Assembly: GCA_040507035.1 (NCBI GenBank)
Contig: JBEVVR010000014.1
Coordinates: forward strand, 186,001 to 250,000
Origin: Thiodiazotropha sp040507035
Lineage (GTDB): Bacteria > Pseudomonadota > Gammaproteobacteria > Chromatiales > Chromatiaceae
Direction of reading: 5' to 3'
Length of the DNA: 64,000 nucleotides
Made by a program: the position numbers and the translations under genes. Under the pieces are notes generated by a model, which saw nothing but the letters and a program-made list of their open reading frames with translations, was not told the DNA's origin and made no database searches. Shown here piece after piece: positions 50,698-60,153 of this stretch. Each line of letters opens with the position of its first letter. Within the stretch, counting starts at the first letter, position 1.

Positions 50698-52224
50698 TCA
50701 ATCGATCAGAATATAGACCAGGGAGGCCAAGCTGGCCGACACCGGCAGGGTTACAACCCAGGCCAGTAGGATGCGCACAAAAGTGGAGCGTTTGACGAAT
50801 TCATAGCGATAGAGCTTTTGTAGTGAGGCTTGCTCCTCTCTGGTCAGTTTTAACCGACTGTCCGATCTATCAAGCTCCGCGATAAGACGGCCTTTGTCAT
50901 TGAAGCTTGCACGATCGAACTGACTGATAAATGCCTCGATTTGATCCTGATCATGCTGTTGATGGTGTCGCCTGAGGGTCTCCAGGAGTATGGCATAATT
51001 TGTCTTCAGGATTTCGCGCATGAAACCGATACCGAAGACCGCGCCGACCGTGGTATGGGTACTACTGACCGGGAGGCCGAATTGACTTGCCAGCAGGACG
51101 GTGATGGTAACCGAGGTGACGATGCAAAATGCCCTGATCTGATCGAGTTCGGTGATTTCGCTGCCAATGGTTTTGATCAGACGCTTACCATAGAGAATCA
51201 ATCCCAGGGGAATACCAACCGCCCCCACCAACAGGCCCCAGTGGGATAGATGGGTGGCTGACGTATCTGTCGTGACCGTCATTGCCTCCTTGATAGCAAT
51301 AACGGGTCCAATGGCATTCGCCACATCATTTGATCCATGGGCAAAGCTCAGCAGTCCGGCGCCGAGTAATAGCGGAATATTGAAAAGACGATTGATCGCT
51401 GATTTAGTATTGGGGAGGAGGGTGGTACGTTGCATGATGCTGGGTTTTGTCACCATATAGACCCCCAGGCCGATGGCAAAGCCACATATCAGGGCGGTCG
51501 GAAAATCGACGCGCCAACTTGCCTTGACCCCTTTGATCATCAGGTAGGTGGAAAAACTCCATGCCATAAAACCCACCAGTAGCGGCAGTACCCTTCCCGC
51601 CGCGCGAGACATGTCGTCTTGGTAGGTGATCGAGCGCTTCACCAGGTAGAGCAGTAGAGCGGCGATGAGTCCACCAAGTATGGGCGAGAAAAACCAGCTT
51701 ATGGTGATGGTGGTCAATGTATCCCAGTTCACCAGGTCAAAACCGCCAACGGTTATCCCGGCTCCCAATACACCGCCGACAATAGTATGGGTCGTGGAGA
51801 CGGGCGTACCGGTCACAGTGGCTAGATTCAGCCATATCGAGGTGGCAATCAAGGCGGAGAACATGGCCTTGATAAGGTCCCCGGCATCACCGATTCGGTC
51901 GGTATCGACAATACCCCTTTTGATTGTGCTGATCACCTCGCCACCCGCAAGATATGCGCCGGCGGCTTCGAACACTGCAGCGAACAGCATGGCTGCGGTC
52001 AGGCTGAGGACGGCGGAACCCACCAAGGGGCCGATGTTGTTACCTGCATCGTTGGCACCGATGTTGAGCGCCAGATATCCACCGAGAACAGCGGCCAGTA
52101 TCAGCACCCAACCACTGTCGAGGTCGCTATAGAAGTAGTGATAGATGAAGGCGACCGCGGCCAGAAACAGTAGGGCAAGCAGATGATTCGCTCGAAACAG
52201 AGCGCTGGATTCGCTATTCGACAT
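50698..52224 (-). CDS. Inorganic phosphate transporter (PiT family)
   Basis: This 508-aa membrane protein has about ten helices and two PiT signature repeats: ALNIGANDAGNNIGPLVG in the N-terminal half and SFAHGSNDVANAIGPVIA in the C-terminal half, plus TGTPVSTTHTIVGGVLGAG and LPVSSTHTTVGAVFGIG. It takes up phosphate with H+ or Na+. It is followed 39 bases downstream (on the minus strand) of the DUF2959 gene, so they may share a transcript. Confidence 0.92.
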   Translation of the reverse strand: MSNSESSALFRANHLLALLFLAAVAFIYHYFYSDLDSGWVLILAAVLGGYLALNIGANDAGNNIGPLVGSAVLSLTAAMLFAAVFEAAGAYLAGGEVISTIKRGIVDTDRIGDAGDLIKAMFSALIATSIWLNLATVTGTPVSTTHTIVGGVLGAGITVGGFDLVNWDTLTTITISWFFSPILGGLIAALLLYLVKRSITYQDDMSRAAGRVLPLLVGFMAWSFSTYLMIKGVKASWRVDFPTALICGFAIGLGVYMVTKPSIMQRTTLLPNTKSAINRLFNIPLLLGAGLLSFAHGSNDVANAIGPVIAIKEAMTVTTDTSATHLSHWGLLVGAVGIPLGLILYGKRLIKTIGSEITELDQIRAFCIVTSVTITVLLASQFGLPVSSTHTTVGAVFGIGFMREILKTNYAILLETLRRHHQQHDQDQIEAFISQFDRASFNDKGRLIAELDRSDSRLKLTREEQASLQKLYRYEFVKRSTFVRILLAWVVTLPVSASLASLVYILID

Positions 52225-52263
52225 GTTGCATGCTGCCAGGCGTGCGCCTCAGGCTATCTGTAA

Positions 52264-52911
52264 TCAGCTGTTTTGCATACCGCGAATGAACTCGTCGGAT
52301 TGCTTGATCGATTGGTTCATCCGGTTGATCAGGGTGTCGATATCGGCCTTGAGATTGCCGAATTCCCCACGCAGGGAACCAATCGCCTGGGCATTGAGAT
52401 TATGCTTTAGAAACAGCACATTATCACGCAAGGTGTTGAGCACCGGCTGCATGCTTTTCTCAGCTTTTCTCATCGAACTGAGCATCGATTGATAACGCTG
52501 TTTGGTCTGTTTGAGCTTTTTCGCGCTGGTTGCTTTGAGGCTTTTGTTTTCATACAGCTCCAGCTCCTTGTGCCACTCCTCGAAAAGGTCCTCGGCCACC
52601 GATTCGACCTTGTCGATACGTTTCGATACCTCCTCAGCCGCTGATTCAGAGGCCTCAAACTCATGGTTGAGGCTGTCGTAGGCCCGTTTCAGGTCACTCT
52701 CTTCCAGATTGATCACCGATGCGAATTGATCCAATGCCGATTGGAACTGCTCCTGCGCCTCGGATTGGGCGTCACGCGCAGATTCCACCCGGTCGACCAT
52801 GATATCCCGCTTGTGAATGCCGACCTTCTCCATGGTGTCGTAATAGACGCTAGAACAACCACTGACAAGCAGCATCAGCGCAGACAAGGCATAAAGACGT
52901 AGTGAAAGCAT
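52264..52911 (-). CDS. DUF2959-family lipoprotein
   Basis: This 215-aa protein begins with a lipoprotein signal (ALMLLVSGCSSVYYD) and then YDTMEKVGIHKRDIMVDRVE, the DUF2959 hallmark. The rest is a long coiled-coil (residues 40-200). Related proteins sit next to phosphate transporters; here it precedes the PiT gene on the same strand. The function is unknown. Confidence 0.85.
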   Translation of the reverse strand: MLSLRLYALSALMLLVSGCSSVYYDTMEKVGIHKRDIMVDRVESARDAQSEAQEQFQSALDQFASVINLEESDLKRAYDSLNHEFEASESAAEEVSKRIDKVESVAEDLFEEWHKELELYENKSLKATSAKKLKQTKQRYQSMLSSMRKAEKSMQPVLNTLRDNVLFLKHNLNAQAIGSLRGEFGNLKADIDTLINRMNQSIKQSDEFIRGMQNS

Positions 52912-53134
52912 GTGAACAATTCCCCGTAGAATCTGTTAGATTGCACAATTTTGCCATAGAGTGATCAGTAATTGCGATAAGGGGCCAGTTAATACTCATT
53001 TACCTGTTGCTGCCAAGGCTCCAAGTCGCAGATGAATGTCACCATTTGTAAACTCTATCGTCAGTAGCGAGTTCAGAGGCAGGGTAATAGAAGCTTGGGC
53101 CGGATGATCCTCAATTTAAAACGGTGTAGCTGGT

Positions 53135-54022
53135 ATGTTGTATAGGCAGAATCTCCTCCTGGGAGCGCTGCTCATACTCTTGTCGGAGTTGATGTTCGCC
53201 TCGATGGGGGCATCAGTTAAGGTTGTCACCCAGACCCTGCCCAGTGACATGGCAGTGTTTATGCGCAATCTCTTCGGTTTGGCACTGCTGATGCCGTTGG
53301 TCTGGAGCAATGGATTGGTCAGTTTGCATACCCAGATCTTTCACCTCCACCTGTTACGCTCGGTTGCCGGTGTTTCGGCGATGTACTGTTTTTTTTATGC
53401 CCTGGCCAACCTGCAACTTGCCGACGGCATGTTATTGAAGATGACCTCGCCCCTGTTTATGCCGCTGATTGCCTGGTTCTGGCTCAGTGAACCCATGCGG
53501 CAAAGGATATTGTTTGCCATAGGTATCGGTTTTATCGGCGTGATTCTGGTGCTCAATCCCGAGGGCGAGTTCAATCATATCGCCCTGATCGGTCTCTTGG
53601 GAGGTGCCCTTGCCTCATTGGCAAAGGTGACCCTCAGGCGACTCGGACGCAGCGAGCCCTCACTCCGTGTTGTATTCTATTTTGCCTTGTTGAGTTCCAT
53701 TATCTCGGCTGTTCCCATGCTCTGGAGTTGGCAGCAGCCCACCCCCGCTGAATGGGGTTGGTTGGCCCTGATCGGTCTGCTGGGCACCCTCGGCCAATTG
53801 ATGCTGACCCGTGGTTATGCGATTGCCGCCGCGGCCTCTGTGTCTCCCATGACTTACGCATCCGTACTCTTCGGTGCCGCCTACGGCTACCTCTTTTGGG
53901 AAGAGACATTGACCGGTCAGTTTGTCCTCGGGGCGTTGCTGATCGCCTTTGCAGGTATCCTGGCGATAGGTTTTCGTGAGCGCATTGACGAAACCCTGGT
54001 CAGTGATCCGACCAGGCCATAG
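53135..54022 (+). CDS. EamA/DMT-family transporter
   Basis: This 295-aa protein has ten hydrophobic helices in two EamA repeats (FASMGASVKVVTQTLPSDM in repeat one, LGGALASLAKVTLRRLGRSE starting repeat two). It is an inner-membrane drug/metabolite transporter with unknown substrate. No cotranscribed neighbour is evident. A palindromic repeat follows its stop. Confidence 0.88.
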   Translation: MLYRQNLLLGALLILLSELMFASMGASVKVVTQTLPSDMAVFMRNLFGLALLMPLVWSNGLVSLHTQIFHLHLLRSVAGVSAMYCFFYALANLQLADGMLLKMTSPLFMPLIAWFWLSEPMRQRILFAIGIGFIGVILVLNPEGEFNHIALIGLLGGALASLAKVTLRRLGRSEPSLRVVFYFALLSSIISAVPMLWSWQQPTPAEWGWLALIGLLGTLGQLMLTRGYAIAAAASVSPMTYASVLFGAAYGYLFWEETLTGQFVLGALLIAFAGILAIGFRERIDETLVSDPTRP

Positions 54023-54033
54023 TGGGTTGTTGG

Positions 54034-54075
54034 CTCCCCCTCTCCCTGGCCCTCTCCCGCGAGGGGAGAGGGAAA
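54034..54075 (+). repeat. CCCTCTCCC palindromic repeat, third copy
   Basis: This copy matches 10246-10285, with GCGAG in place of GCAAG at the loop. It follows the EamA gene by 11 bases and may act as its transcript end. Confidence 0.75.
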
Positions 54076-54207
54076 GCATGGTTTTAGGCTGAACTTAAAC
54101 AGAAAGCATATGTACATCACTCAGCCTCAATTTAACAACTCGTCTGATAGGGCGTGAGTTTGTTTTTCAAGGCTGTTTCCAAGCGGACACTAGGTTAGAA
54201 TGGTCCG

Positions 54208-55569
54208 ATGTCAATGAACTGGTCCCAACTCCTCTCCCACAAGCGCCTGGGTTCGCCTGAATCATCAACAGGCAGTAGCACACGGACTGACTTTCAGCGC
54301 GATCTGGACAGGATTGTCTTCTCCTCCGCGTTCAGACGCATGCAGGATAAGACGCAGATCTTTCCCCTCTCGAAAATCGATTATGTGCGTACCCGTCTGA
54401 CCCATAGCCTTGAATCCTCCAGCGTCGGGCGCTCATTGGGAACCCTGGTGGGGGAGCAGATCATCGCCCGTCATCGGCTCGAGGAGAATCAAGCCTCAGA
54501 TTTTGGCGATATCTGCGCCGCTGCCTGTCTTGCCCACGATATCGGTAATCCGCCCTTTGGCCACTCCGGAGAGGATGCGATTCGCCACTGGGCCGAGAAT
54601 GGTGCCTATGGAAAGCAGCGGGTTGCGGTGTTGCAGGATAGCCAGCGCGAGGATTTTCTCAACTTCGAAGGTAACTCCCAAGGTTTTCGTGTCTTGACCC
54701 GGTTGCAAAATAGGGATAACCCTGGTGGTCTGCAGCTTACCTGCGCCACGCTGGCCGCATTTACAAAATACCCCAGGGAATCCTACATAGGCAATGGGCG
54801 CTTTCAGGGAGTGAGCGCAAAAAAACCGGGGTTTACCGCAGAGGATCAGAAGTTATTCACCGAGGTTGCACAGACCGTTGGGCTGATGCGCCGCGATCCG
54901 GTGTTGGCTATCTGGTATCGACATCCATTGGCCTTCCTGGTGGAGGCGGCTGACGATATCTGTTATCGGGTCATCGATATCGAGGATGGTTTTCGTCTCG
55001 GCCACCTGAGCTTTCAGCAGGCAATGGAGCTGTTTCTCGCGGTACTGCCGGATTCACCGACGCGCCTCGCACGCCTCGATGGCATAACCGGGGAGAAAGA
55101 GAAGATCGAGTTCCTTCGTGCCAAGGTGATAAACCAGGCGATCAGTGAGATTCTAAGCTGCTTTCTCGATTATGAAGAGGAGATCCTCGCTGGACGCTTC
55201 GATCAACCATTGATGAGTCAGATTCCCCATCGTGCCGAGATGGATCGCCTGATCGAGGTAGCCCATGAAAAGATCTATATTGCACCTGAAGTGATCGAGA
55301 TAGAGACTGCCGGTTTTCAGGTGATCAGTGAACTGCTGGAGCGTTTCATCCCCATTGTCGACGACGTCGCGGCTCATGGCGAACGCGCCAAACCCCGAAG
55401 TCAGATGATGATTCGCCTCATCCCTGAACAGTTTCTCGGCCTGCAGTCCATGCCCGTACAGGACGACTATACACGGCTGTTGCGACTCACCGACTTTGTT
55501 TCTGGCATGACTGATTCTTATGCGGTGTCGCTGTATAAGAAAGTCACGGGCATTTCATTGCCGGGCTAA
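54208..55569 (+). CDS. dgt: Deoxyguanosinetriphosphate triphosphohydrolase-like protein
   Basis: This 453-aa HD-domain protein hydrolyses dNTPs to nucleoside and triphosphate. It has RTDFQRDLDRIVFSSAFRRM, RLTHSLESSSVGRSL (His), and CLAHDIGNPPFGHSGEDAI (His-Asp). It is a full-length family member. The start has no strong ribosome site, but the N terminus MSMNWSQLLSHKRLG is as expected. It ends 19 bases before the next gene. Confidence 0.92.
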   Translation: MSMNWSQLLSHKRLGSPESSTGSSTRTDFQRDLDRIVFSSAFRRMQDKTQIFPLSKIDYVRTRLTHSLESSSVGRSLGTLVGEQIIARHRLEENQASDFGDICAAACLAHDIGNPPFGHSGEDAIRHWAENGAYGKQRVAVLQDSQREDFLNFEGNSQGFRVLTRLQNRDNPGGLQLTCATLAAFTKYPRESYIGNGRFQGVSAKKPGFTAEDQKLFTEVAQTVGLMRRDPVLAIWYRHPLAFLVEAADDICYRVIDIEDGFRLGHLSFQQAMELFLAVLPDSPTRLARLDGITGEKEKIEFLRAKVINQAISEILSCFLDYEEEILAGRFDQPLMSQIPHRAEMDRLIEVAHEKIYIAPEVIEIETAGFQVISELLERFIPIVDDVAAHGERAKPRSQMMIRLIPEQFLGLQSMPVQDDYTRLLRLTDFVSGMTDSYAVSLYKKVTGISLPG

Positions 55570-55588
55570 TAGTAGCGGATCCTCAAGT

Positions 55589-56986
55589 ATGCGATTTATG
55601 AGCCTAGTCAAGACCATTTTCAGAGGGTATGTCACAGGTGGGGTGATGTCTTTTTTGCTCGTGGCCAGTGCAGGCGAAGTTATCGTTGAGTTGATGCGTT
55701 TAAATAAACTGGAACATCAGCGCATCGAGGTGGTCAATCGATTGGCAATGATGCGCGCGGGTTTGGAAAGTGAAATCAATTCCACGCTCCACCTCACCCG
55801 AGGCCTGATCGCCTATGTGGCAATCAAACCGGAAATGGACAGCAATACTTTTGATCTGTTGGCCAGTGAAATAATCGCAGTTGGCCGTAATATCCGTAAT
55901 ATCGGTCTTGCCAGGGATAATGTCATCACCCATCTCTTTCCGTTGGCTGGGAACGAGGCCGCTCTGGGTCTTGAGTATGAAAAAACCCCAGCTCAATGGC
56001 CTGCTATCAAGCGTGCCATAGAAATGGGTGGAACCACTGTTGCCGGCCCGGTATCTCTGGTTCAGGGAGGAGAGGCCTTTATTGCCCGTACTCCGATCTA
56101 CACACGCAGTGGATTGGGAGGACATCTGGCGGATAAAAAACCTGTCTACTGGGGTCTGGCCTCCATTGTCATCGATATCCCAACGCTGTTTCGCGCAGCT
56201 GGCGCCACAACGGAGATGGAGGGTATTCAGTATGCACTGCGTGGCAAGGACTCTCTGGGTGAACAGGGTGATATTATCTTTGGTGACAAGGCATTGTTTG
56301 AACAGGACTCAGTGATTCAATCGGTGCTTCTTCCCAATGGTTCTTGGCAGATAGGTGCGATGCCGGTTGGCGGATGGCAGGTCAACAAAGCCTGGTATTG
56401 GGTGGTGCGACTCAGTGGCTGGCTGGTTGCACTGCTGATCGGGATTCTCATTGCCGCTCTGTTGCGAGCGCGTTCCATCAACAAACTGCTGGCTTTGCAT
56501 GACCATCTTACCGGGCTACCAAACCGGCGCTTGCTTGAGGACAGGTTTGAAACAATCCTTGCACGCAGCAAGCGCAAAGGAACCAAAGTCGGCGTTTTCT
56601 ATCTCGACCTGGACGGATTCAAAGAGATCAATGACCGGTTTGGACACAAGGTAGGTGATGGACTCTTGCTTGAAGTGGCGAAACGCTTGCAGGCCTCTTC
56701 ACGTGCTTCCGATACGGTCGCTCGTATAGGCGGTGATGAGTTCATTGTCCTGGCTGATGAAATCAGGGATAAAGATGGATTGAATCATATGTTTGAGCAC
56801 CTGCAATCGAGTCTCGAAGGCAGTGTCTACCTGGAAGGTCATCGGCTTGAGTTGCGGACGAGTATCGGTTATGCACTCTTCCCCGAGGATGGTAAAGACA
56901 TGGACCAGCTAATGAAGGCTGCCGATCATGAAATGTACCGGCATAAGCAGCATGGCAAGGTCTATCGTATGGATTTCAATAAGTAG
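55589..56986 (+). CDS. CHASE-GGDEF diguanylate cyclase
   Basis: This 465-aa protein has an N-terminal membrane helix, a periplasmic CHASE domain (about residues 40-255; RNIRNIGLARDNVITHLFPL), a second membrane helix (about 275-297) and a GGDEF domain with HDHLTGLPNRRLLEDRFE and ARIGGDEFIVLADE. It makes c-di-GMP in response to a small ligand. The ATG at 55589 is chosen because the longer frame overlaps dgt. Confidence 0.92.
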   Translation: MRFMSLVKTIFRGYVTGGVMSFLLVASAGEVIVELMRLNKLEHQRIEVVNRLAMMRAGLESEINSTLHLTRGLIAYVAIKPEMDSNTFDLLASEIIAVGRNIRNIGLARDNVITHLFPLAGNEAALGLEYEKTPAQWPAIKRAIEMGGTTVAGPVSLVQGGEAFIARTPIYTRSGLGGHLADKKPVYWGLASIVIDIPTLFRAAGATTEMEGIQYALRGKDSLGEQGDIIFGDKALFEQDSVIQSVLLPNGSWQIGAMPVGGWQVNKAWYWVVRLSGWLVALLIGILIAALLRARSINKLLALHDHLTGLPNRRLLEDRFETILARSKRKGTKVGVFYLDLDGFKEINDRFGHKVGDGLLLEVAKRLQASSRASDTVARIGGDEFIVLADEIRDKDGLNHMFEHLQSSLEGSVYLEGHRLELRTSIGYALFPEDGKDMDQLMKAADHEMYRHKQHGKVYRMDFNK

Positions 56987-57026
56987 AAACGAGACGGTCG
57001 GACGCGAATAGTCGCACAAGATACTT

Positions 57027-57164
57027 AGTCCGCAAATGAACGCGAATAAACGCAAATAAAAGAACCTTTAATTTTGTTAAGCGCATTTTAAAATTATCTA
57101 CACTCTTTTTTATCCAACGCTCAAGGATTTAAAAAAACGTAGGGTGCGGCTTGCCGCACCCTAC
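57027..57164. repeat. Dispersed intergenic repeat, copy 2, with perfect palindrome
   Basis: Bases 57027-57058 copy 6023-6054 with one difference. A perfect 26-bp palindrome, GTAGGGTGCGGC TT GCCGCACCCTAC, lies at 57139-57164. Both parts also occur near nifX, where the tail is arranged differently. Confidence 0.75.
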
Positions 57165-57184
57165 ACTGTAGTGGTATTTGCGGG

Positions 57185-58486
57185 TTAATTCTTATCAGTT
57201 GGTAGTGAGAAGTTGACCTGGGTACCTGCGCCTGGTCTGCTCTGGATCTCCAAGTTGCCACCATGTGCCTCTACGATAACCCGGCAGAGATAGAGTCCAA
57301 GTCCATATCCTCCAGTCTCCCGCTGACGTGCCTTGTCGACCCGGTAGAAGGGTTCCGTGAGGTGGGGGAGATGTTCCTGGGGAATGCCTTCTCCGTGATC
57401 CTTTACACTGACATGCCAATTCCCCTCGGTGACTCGGCTGCTGATCTCAACCGATGGTGCGGACTCTTGGGTATGTCTCACTGCATTATCCAACAGATTT
57501 TTTATCAGCAGACGAACTCGAACCGCATCCAACTCCATGGATAGATTGTCGTCATCATGCTGGCAGCTGATGGCCGCGGTGGAGAAGTGTTGTTGTATGA
57601 CGGAATCGATGAGCGCTCCCGGTTCGACTTGTTGCAGATCGAGTTTTGCATGTCGGTTGCCGAGGCGTTCCGTCTCCAGCAGTTCCGTCAGTTCCGTCTC
57701 CAGTAACTGCAGGTCATTGATAATCCGCTCGCGGGGTTCACTCGGTTCTATCAGCTCGGCGTTCAGGCGAACCCGGGTAAGCGGTGATCTCAGCTCGTGG
57801 CTGATGGCCAACAGCAGTTGGCGTTTGGCCTCCATCATTGCCTCGATATCATCGGCCATGGTATTGACACTGTTGGCCAATTCCCCCAATTCATCCCGTC
57901 GTTTGATATTGATGCGGTGGTCCAGCTCGCCGGAACCGAACCGCGCCACGCCTTGGCGTATGGTCTCTATCGGTTGAAACAACCGCCTGACCAGGTGATA
58001 GGTGAGGGCGATCAGCAACAATACGGTAACAATGGTCACGCCGATGATCAGCGCCAGGGGGCCTTTTTTGAATCCATCCCGGGTCATCAGCAGGATGGTG
58101 CCTTCGTCAGTTTGCAGACGCAGAATAAAGTGGTGATCGTCGTGACTGAACTGTATCAGGCGGTCATCTACCAGGCGGTGGCTGTGGAAGGTCAATCTCT
58201 CTATATCGAGAATATCACCACTGCTTGACCAGCTGAGATCCCTGGAATCGATTTGTATATCGATCTGCAGGCGCTGCGCCAGCCTCTTCGCAGCGCCGGT
58301 GTCGGGTGGTGTGCCGATCTCCTGACGTATATGGTCGATATATTCCAACAAATGGGGCGTGGCGAGGGAACGAAACTCGCCCTGGATGCCATAGCGGAAT
58401 CCGCTGCGTACCGTGAGTGCGATCAATATACTGACACAGATGAACAGCAGGATCAGGCGTCCGCTAAGAGTATGGTGTGTTCTCAT
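57185..58486 (-). CDS. Sensor histidine kinase of the CpxA/EnvZ type
   Basis: This 433-aa kinase has two membrane helices (about residues 8-28 and 145-167), a HAMP domain (FQPIETIRQGVARFGSGELD), an H-box AISHELRSPLTRVRLNAE, N-box LLIKNLLDNAVRH and a G-box VKDHGEGIP with GYGLGLYL. The ATG at 58486 overlaps the regulator's stop (ATGA at 58486-58483), so it is chosen over the longer form. With the upstream regulator and CpxP-like gene it forms a Cpx-like envelope-stress set. Confidence 0.92.
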   Translation of the reverse strand: MRTHHTLSGRLILLFICVSILIALTVRSGFRYGIQGEFRSLATPHLLEYIDHIRQEIGTPPDTGAAKRLAQRLQIDIQIDSRDLSWSSSGDILDIERLTFHSHRLVDDRLIQFSHDDHHFILRLQTDEGTILLMTRDGFKKGPLALIIGVTIVTVLLLIALTYHLVRRLFQPIETIRQGVARFGSGELDHRINIKRRDELGELANSVNTMADDIEAMMEAKRQLLLAISHELRSPLTRVRLNAELIEPSEPRERIINDLQLLETELTELLETERLGNRHAKLDLQQVEPGALIDSVIQQHFSTAAISCQHDDDNLSMELDAVRVRLLIKNLLDNAVRHTQESAPSVEISSRVTEGNWHVSVKDHGEGIPQEHLPHLTEPFYRVDKARQRETGGYGLGLYLCRVIVEAHGGNLEIQSRPGAGTQVNFSLPTDKN

Positions 58487-59157
58487 GGGTTGGGGCCCAG
58501 AAGACGGTATCCGCTTCCCCACACCGTCTTGATATAGTCGAGGGGTTTTAGCTTTTGCCGTAAACGGCTTACCAGGATGTCGACAGAGCGGGTGTAGAGA
58601 TCGGCGTCGATGCCTTTCACCGCGGTGAGAATCTCGTCCCTGCTGTAGGTTTTACCGGGATGTTGCGCCAACAGGGCCAACAGGCGGTACTCAAGGGTGG
58701 TGAGGTTGAGGCTGCGATTCTCGATAAAGGCATCCTGTTGCAGCAGATCGAGTTTCAGATCGCCGAGGACGATCTCCTCTGCCTGTTGTGGTTCCACCCG
58801 GCTGCGTTTCAGAATATTCTGTATTCTTGCCACCAGTTCCCTGGGTTCGAAGGGTTTTGCCAGATAATCGTCGGCGCCGAGTTCCAGGCCAACCACCCGA
58901 TCCATCACCTCACCCCGTGCAGTCAGCATCAGAATCGGCAGGTTGCTCTGCTTTCTTATGGTTCGGCAAACTTCGAATCCATCCATCTCCGGCAACATGA
59001 TATCGAGAATCACCAGGTCCGGCCTCGATCGCTCGATCAATTTCAGACCTTCCGACGGCAGGGTAACTGATTCCAACTCCAAATCGTAACGCAAGAAATA
59101 CTCTTTTAGCGGCGTGGCCAGGGCCAGATCGTCGTCAATCAATAAGATGCGGGGCAT
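58483..59157 (-). CDS. OmpR/CpxR-type response regulator
   Basis: This 224-aa protein has a receiver domain (LLIDDD, phosphoacceptor in VILDIMLPEMDG, Lys in AKPFEPREL) and a winged-helix DNA-binding domain (LTTLEYRLLALLAQHPGKTY, YIKTVWGSGYRLLG). It acts with the kinase whose gene overlaps its stop. The CpxP-like gene lies 64 bases upstream on the same strand. Confidence 0.94.
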   Translation of the reverse strand: MPRILLIDDDLALATPLKEYFLRYDLELESVTLPSEGLKLIERSRPDLVILDIMLPEMDGFEVCRTIRKQSNLPILMLTARGEVMDRVVGLELGADDYLAKPFEPRELVARIQNILKRSRVEPQQAEEIVLGDLKLDLLQQDAFIENRSLNLTTLEYRLLALLAQHPGKTYSRDEILTAVKGIDADLYTRSVDILVSRLRQKLKPLDYIKTVWGSGYRLLGPNP

Positions 59158-59221
59158 CGCTAATTCCAGAGGTTTACCAAATCAGCCCTGTCTCCCCATG
59201 CGGGGGAGGCAGAGCTAACTA

Positions 59222-59698
59222 CTACTGTGTCACAGCTTCATCATCACCACAGGCGAATCGGCAATGGCGATGTTCACGGTGGTGCTTGATCATCGATTGT
59301 AGTTTATCCCGTTGGGTTTGATCGAGATTGTCGCTGAATTCAGCAAAGGCGTCGATGATATCAGTGCTGAGACTGGCCAATTGTGCCTGCTTCTGCATCA
59401 GCAGCGTATGCGCACGTTCACGGTCAAACTGTTGGCTTTCGAGCAGGTCGATGGCCTGATCCACATAGCTGGATCTGTCTCTCTTCAGTTCATTGACGCT
59501 GAGCACGACCTGTTCCTTGAGCTGGGTCAGGTGCTGCTGCTGAGTATCATCAAGCTCGAGTTGTTTGCCGAGGCGCTCGGTCATCCAATTGATGCGTCCC
59601 TCAGGACCAGCACAGTAGCCTTTGTAGCGTGCGATGGCCACGCCGCTAACCAATAGTGCGAGCAAAACGATAAGTGAAATAATCAGGGCCTTACCCAT
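59222..59698 (-). CDS. CpxP/Spy-like periplasmic protein
   Basis: This 158-aa protein has one N-terminal hydrophobic segment (ALIISLIVLLALLVSGVAIA) and an all-helical body with the two LTxxQ-like motifs of the CpxP/Spy family in relaxed form (LELDDTQQQHLTQLK and NLDQTQRDKLQSMIK). The His-rich tail KHHREHRHCRF may bind metal. Such proteins dampen CpxA or chaperone periplasmic proteins. It is the first gene of the three-gene Cpx-like set. Confidence 0.82.
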   Translation of the reverse strand: MGKALIISLIVLLALLVSGVAIARYKGYCAGPEGRINWMTERLGKQLELDDTQQQHLTQLKEQVVLSVNELKRDRSSYVDQAIDLLESQQFDRERAHTLLMQKQAQLASLSTDIIDAFAEFSDNLDQTQRDKLQSMIKHHREHRHCRFACGDDEAVTQ

Positions 59699-59800
59699 GG
59701 TGATCTCCTTGCTAGAACAATGTCAGTGTCGGACTGGATGTCCTTGAACAGAAGTTTGAACCGTTGTCAGAAGAAGATCCTCTCAGGGGTGTATCCACTT

Positions 59801-59815
59801 GTAACAAGTTGTAAC
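59801..59815. promoter_or_regulatory. CpxR-box-like direct repeat upstream of the CpxP-like gene
   Basis: GTAAC (59801-59805), five bases, GTAAC (59811-59815) match the GTAAA-N5-GTAAA layout of CpxR sites, about 100 bp before the CpxP-like start. ACTTGTAACAAGT is also a palindrome here. The orientation is opposite to the gene, so the call is tentative. Confidence 0.45.
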
Positions 59816-60153
59816 CGGGATTGAAGAGCTGCTAAGCCAAAGCATGGAGTGTTTCATTATTAATAATAAAAATACTATTAATAACAAAATGATACAGTAT
59901 ATAGTTAATTGTTCTTATCAATAATTGATGATGAATATCATTACTCATTTACTGAGGTAATTACAGTGTTGCGAGATGCTGCCGACAATATGTTCGTTGA
60001 ACACGACTTATGAAATACCTTTCCCTGGGATTAAAGTTCCTAAACGGGTATTTATGGCTAACCTAGACGCTCTAAATGAAGACCCGTTTGGTAAATGCCT
60101 GATCGATGCAGGAAGCACCGACTCTTTTTGAATACGTTCATCTGGAGGTGTAC
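59816..60153. other. AT-rich non-coding region
   Basis: No gene is seen between the CpxP-like promoter region and the substrate-binding protein. The part 59850-59945 is very AT-rich; TGATGAATATCA near 59926 is a weak inverted repeat resembling half of a Fur box. Confidence 0.35.

Noticed and set aside
59920..59945. Possible Fur box
   Set aside because: Only half of the 19-bp consensus fits and no iron-related gene is adjacent.
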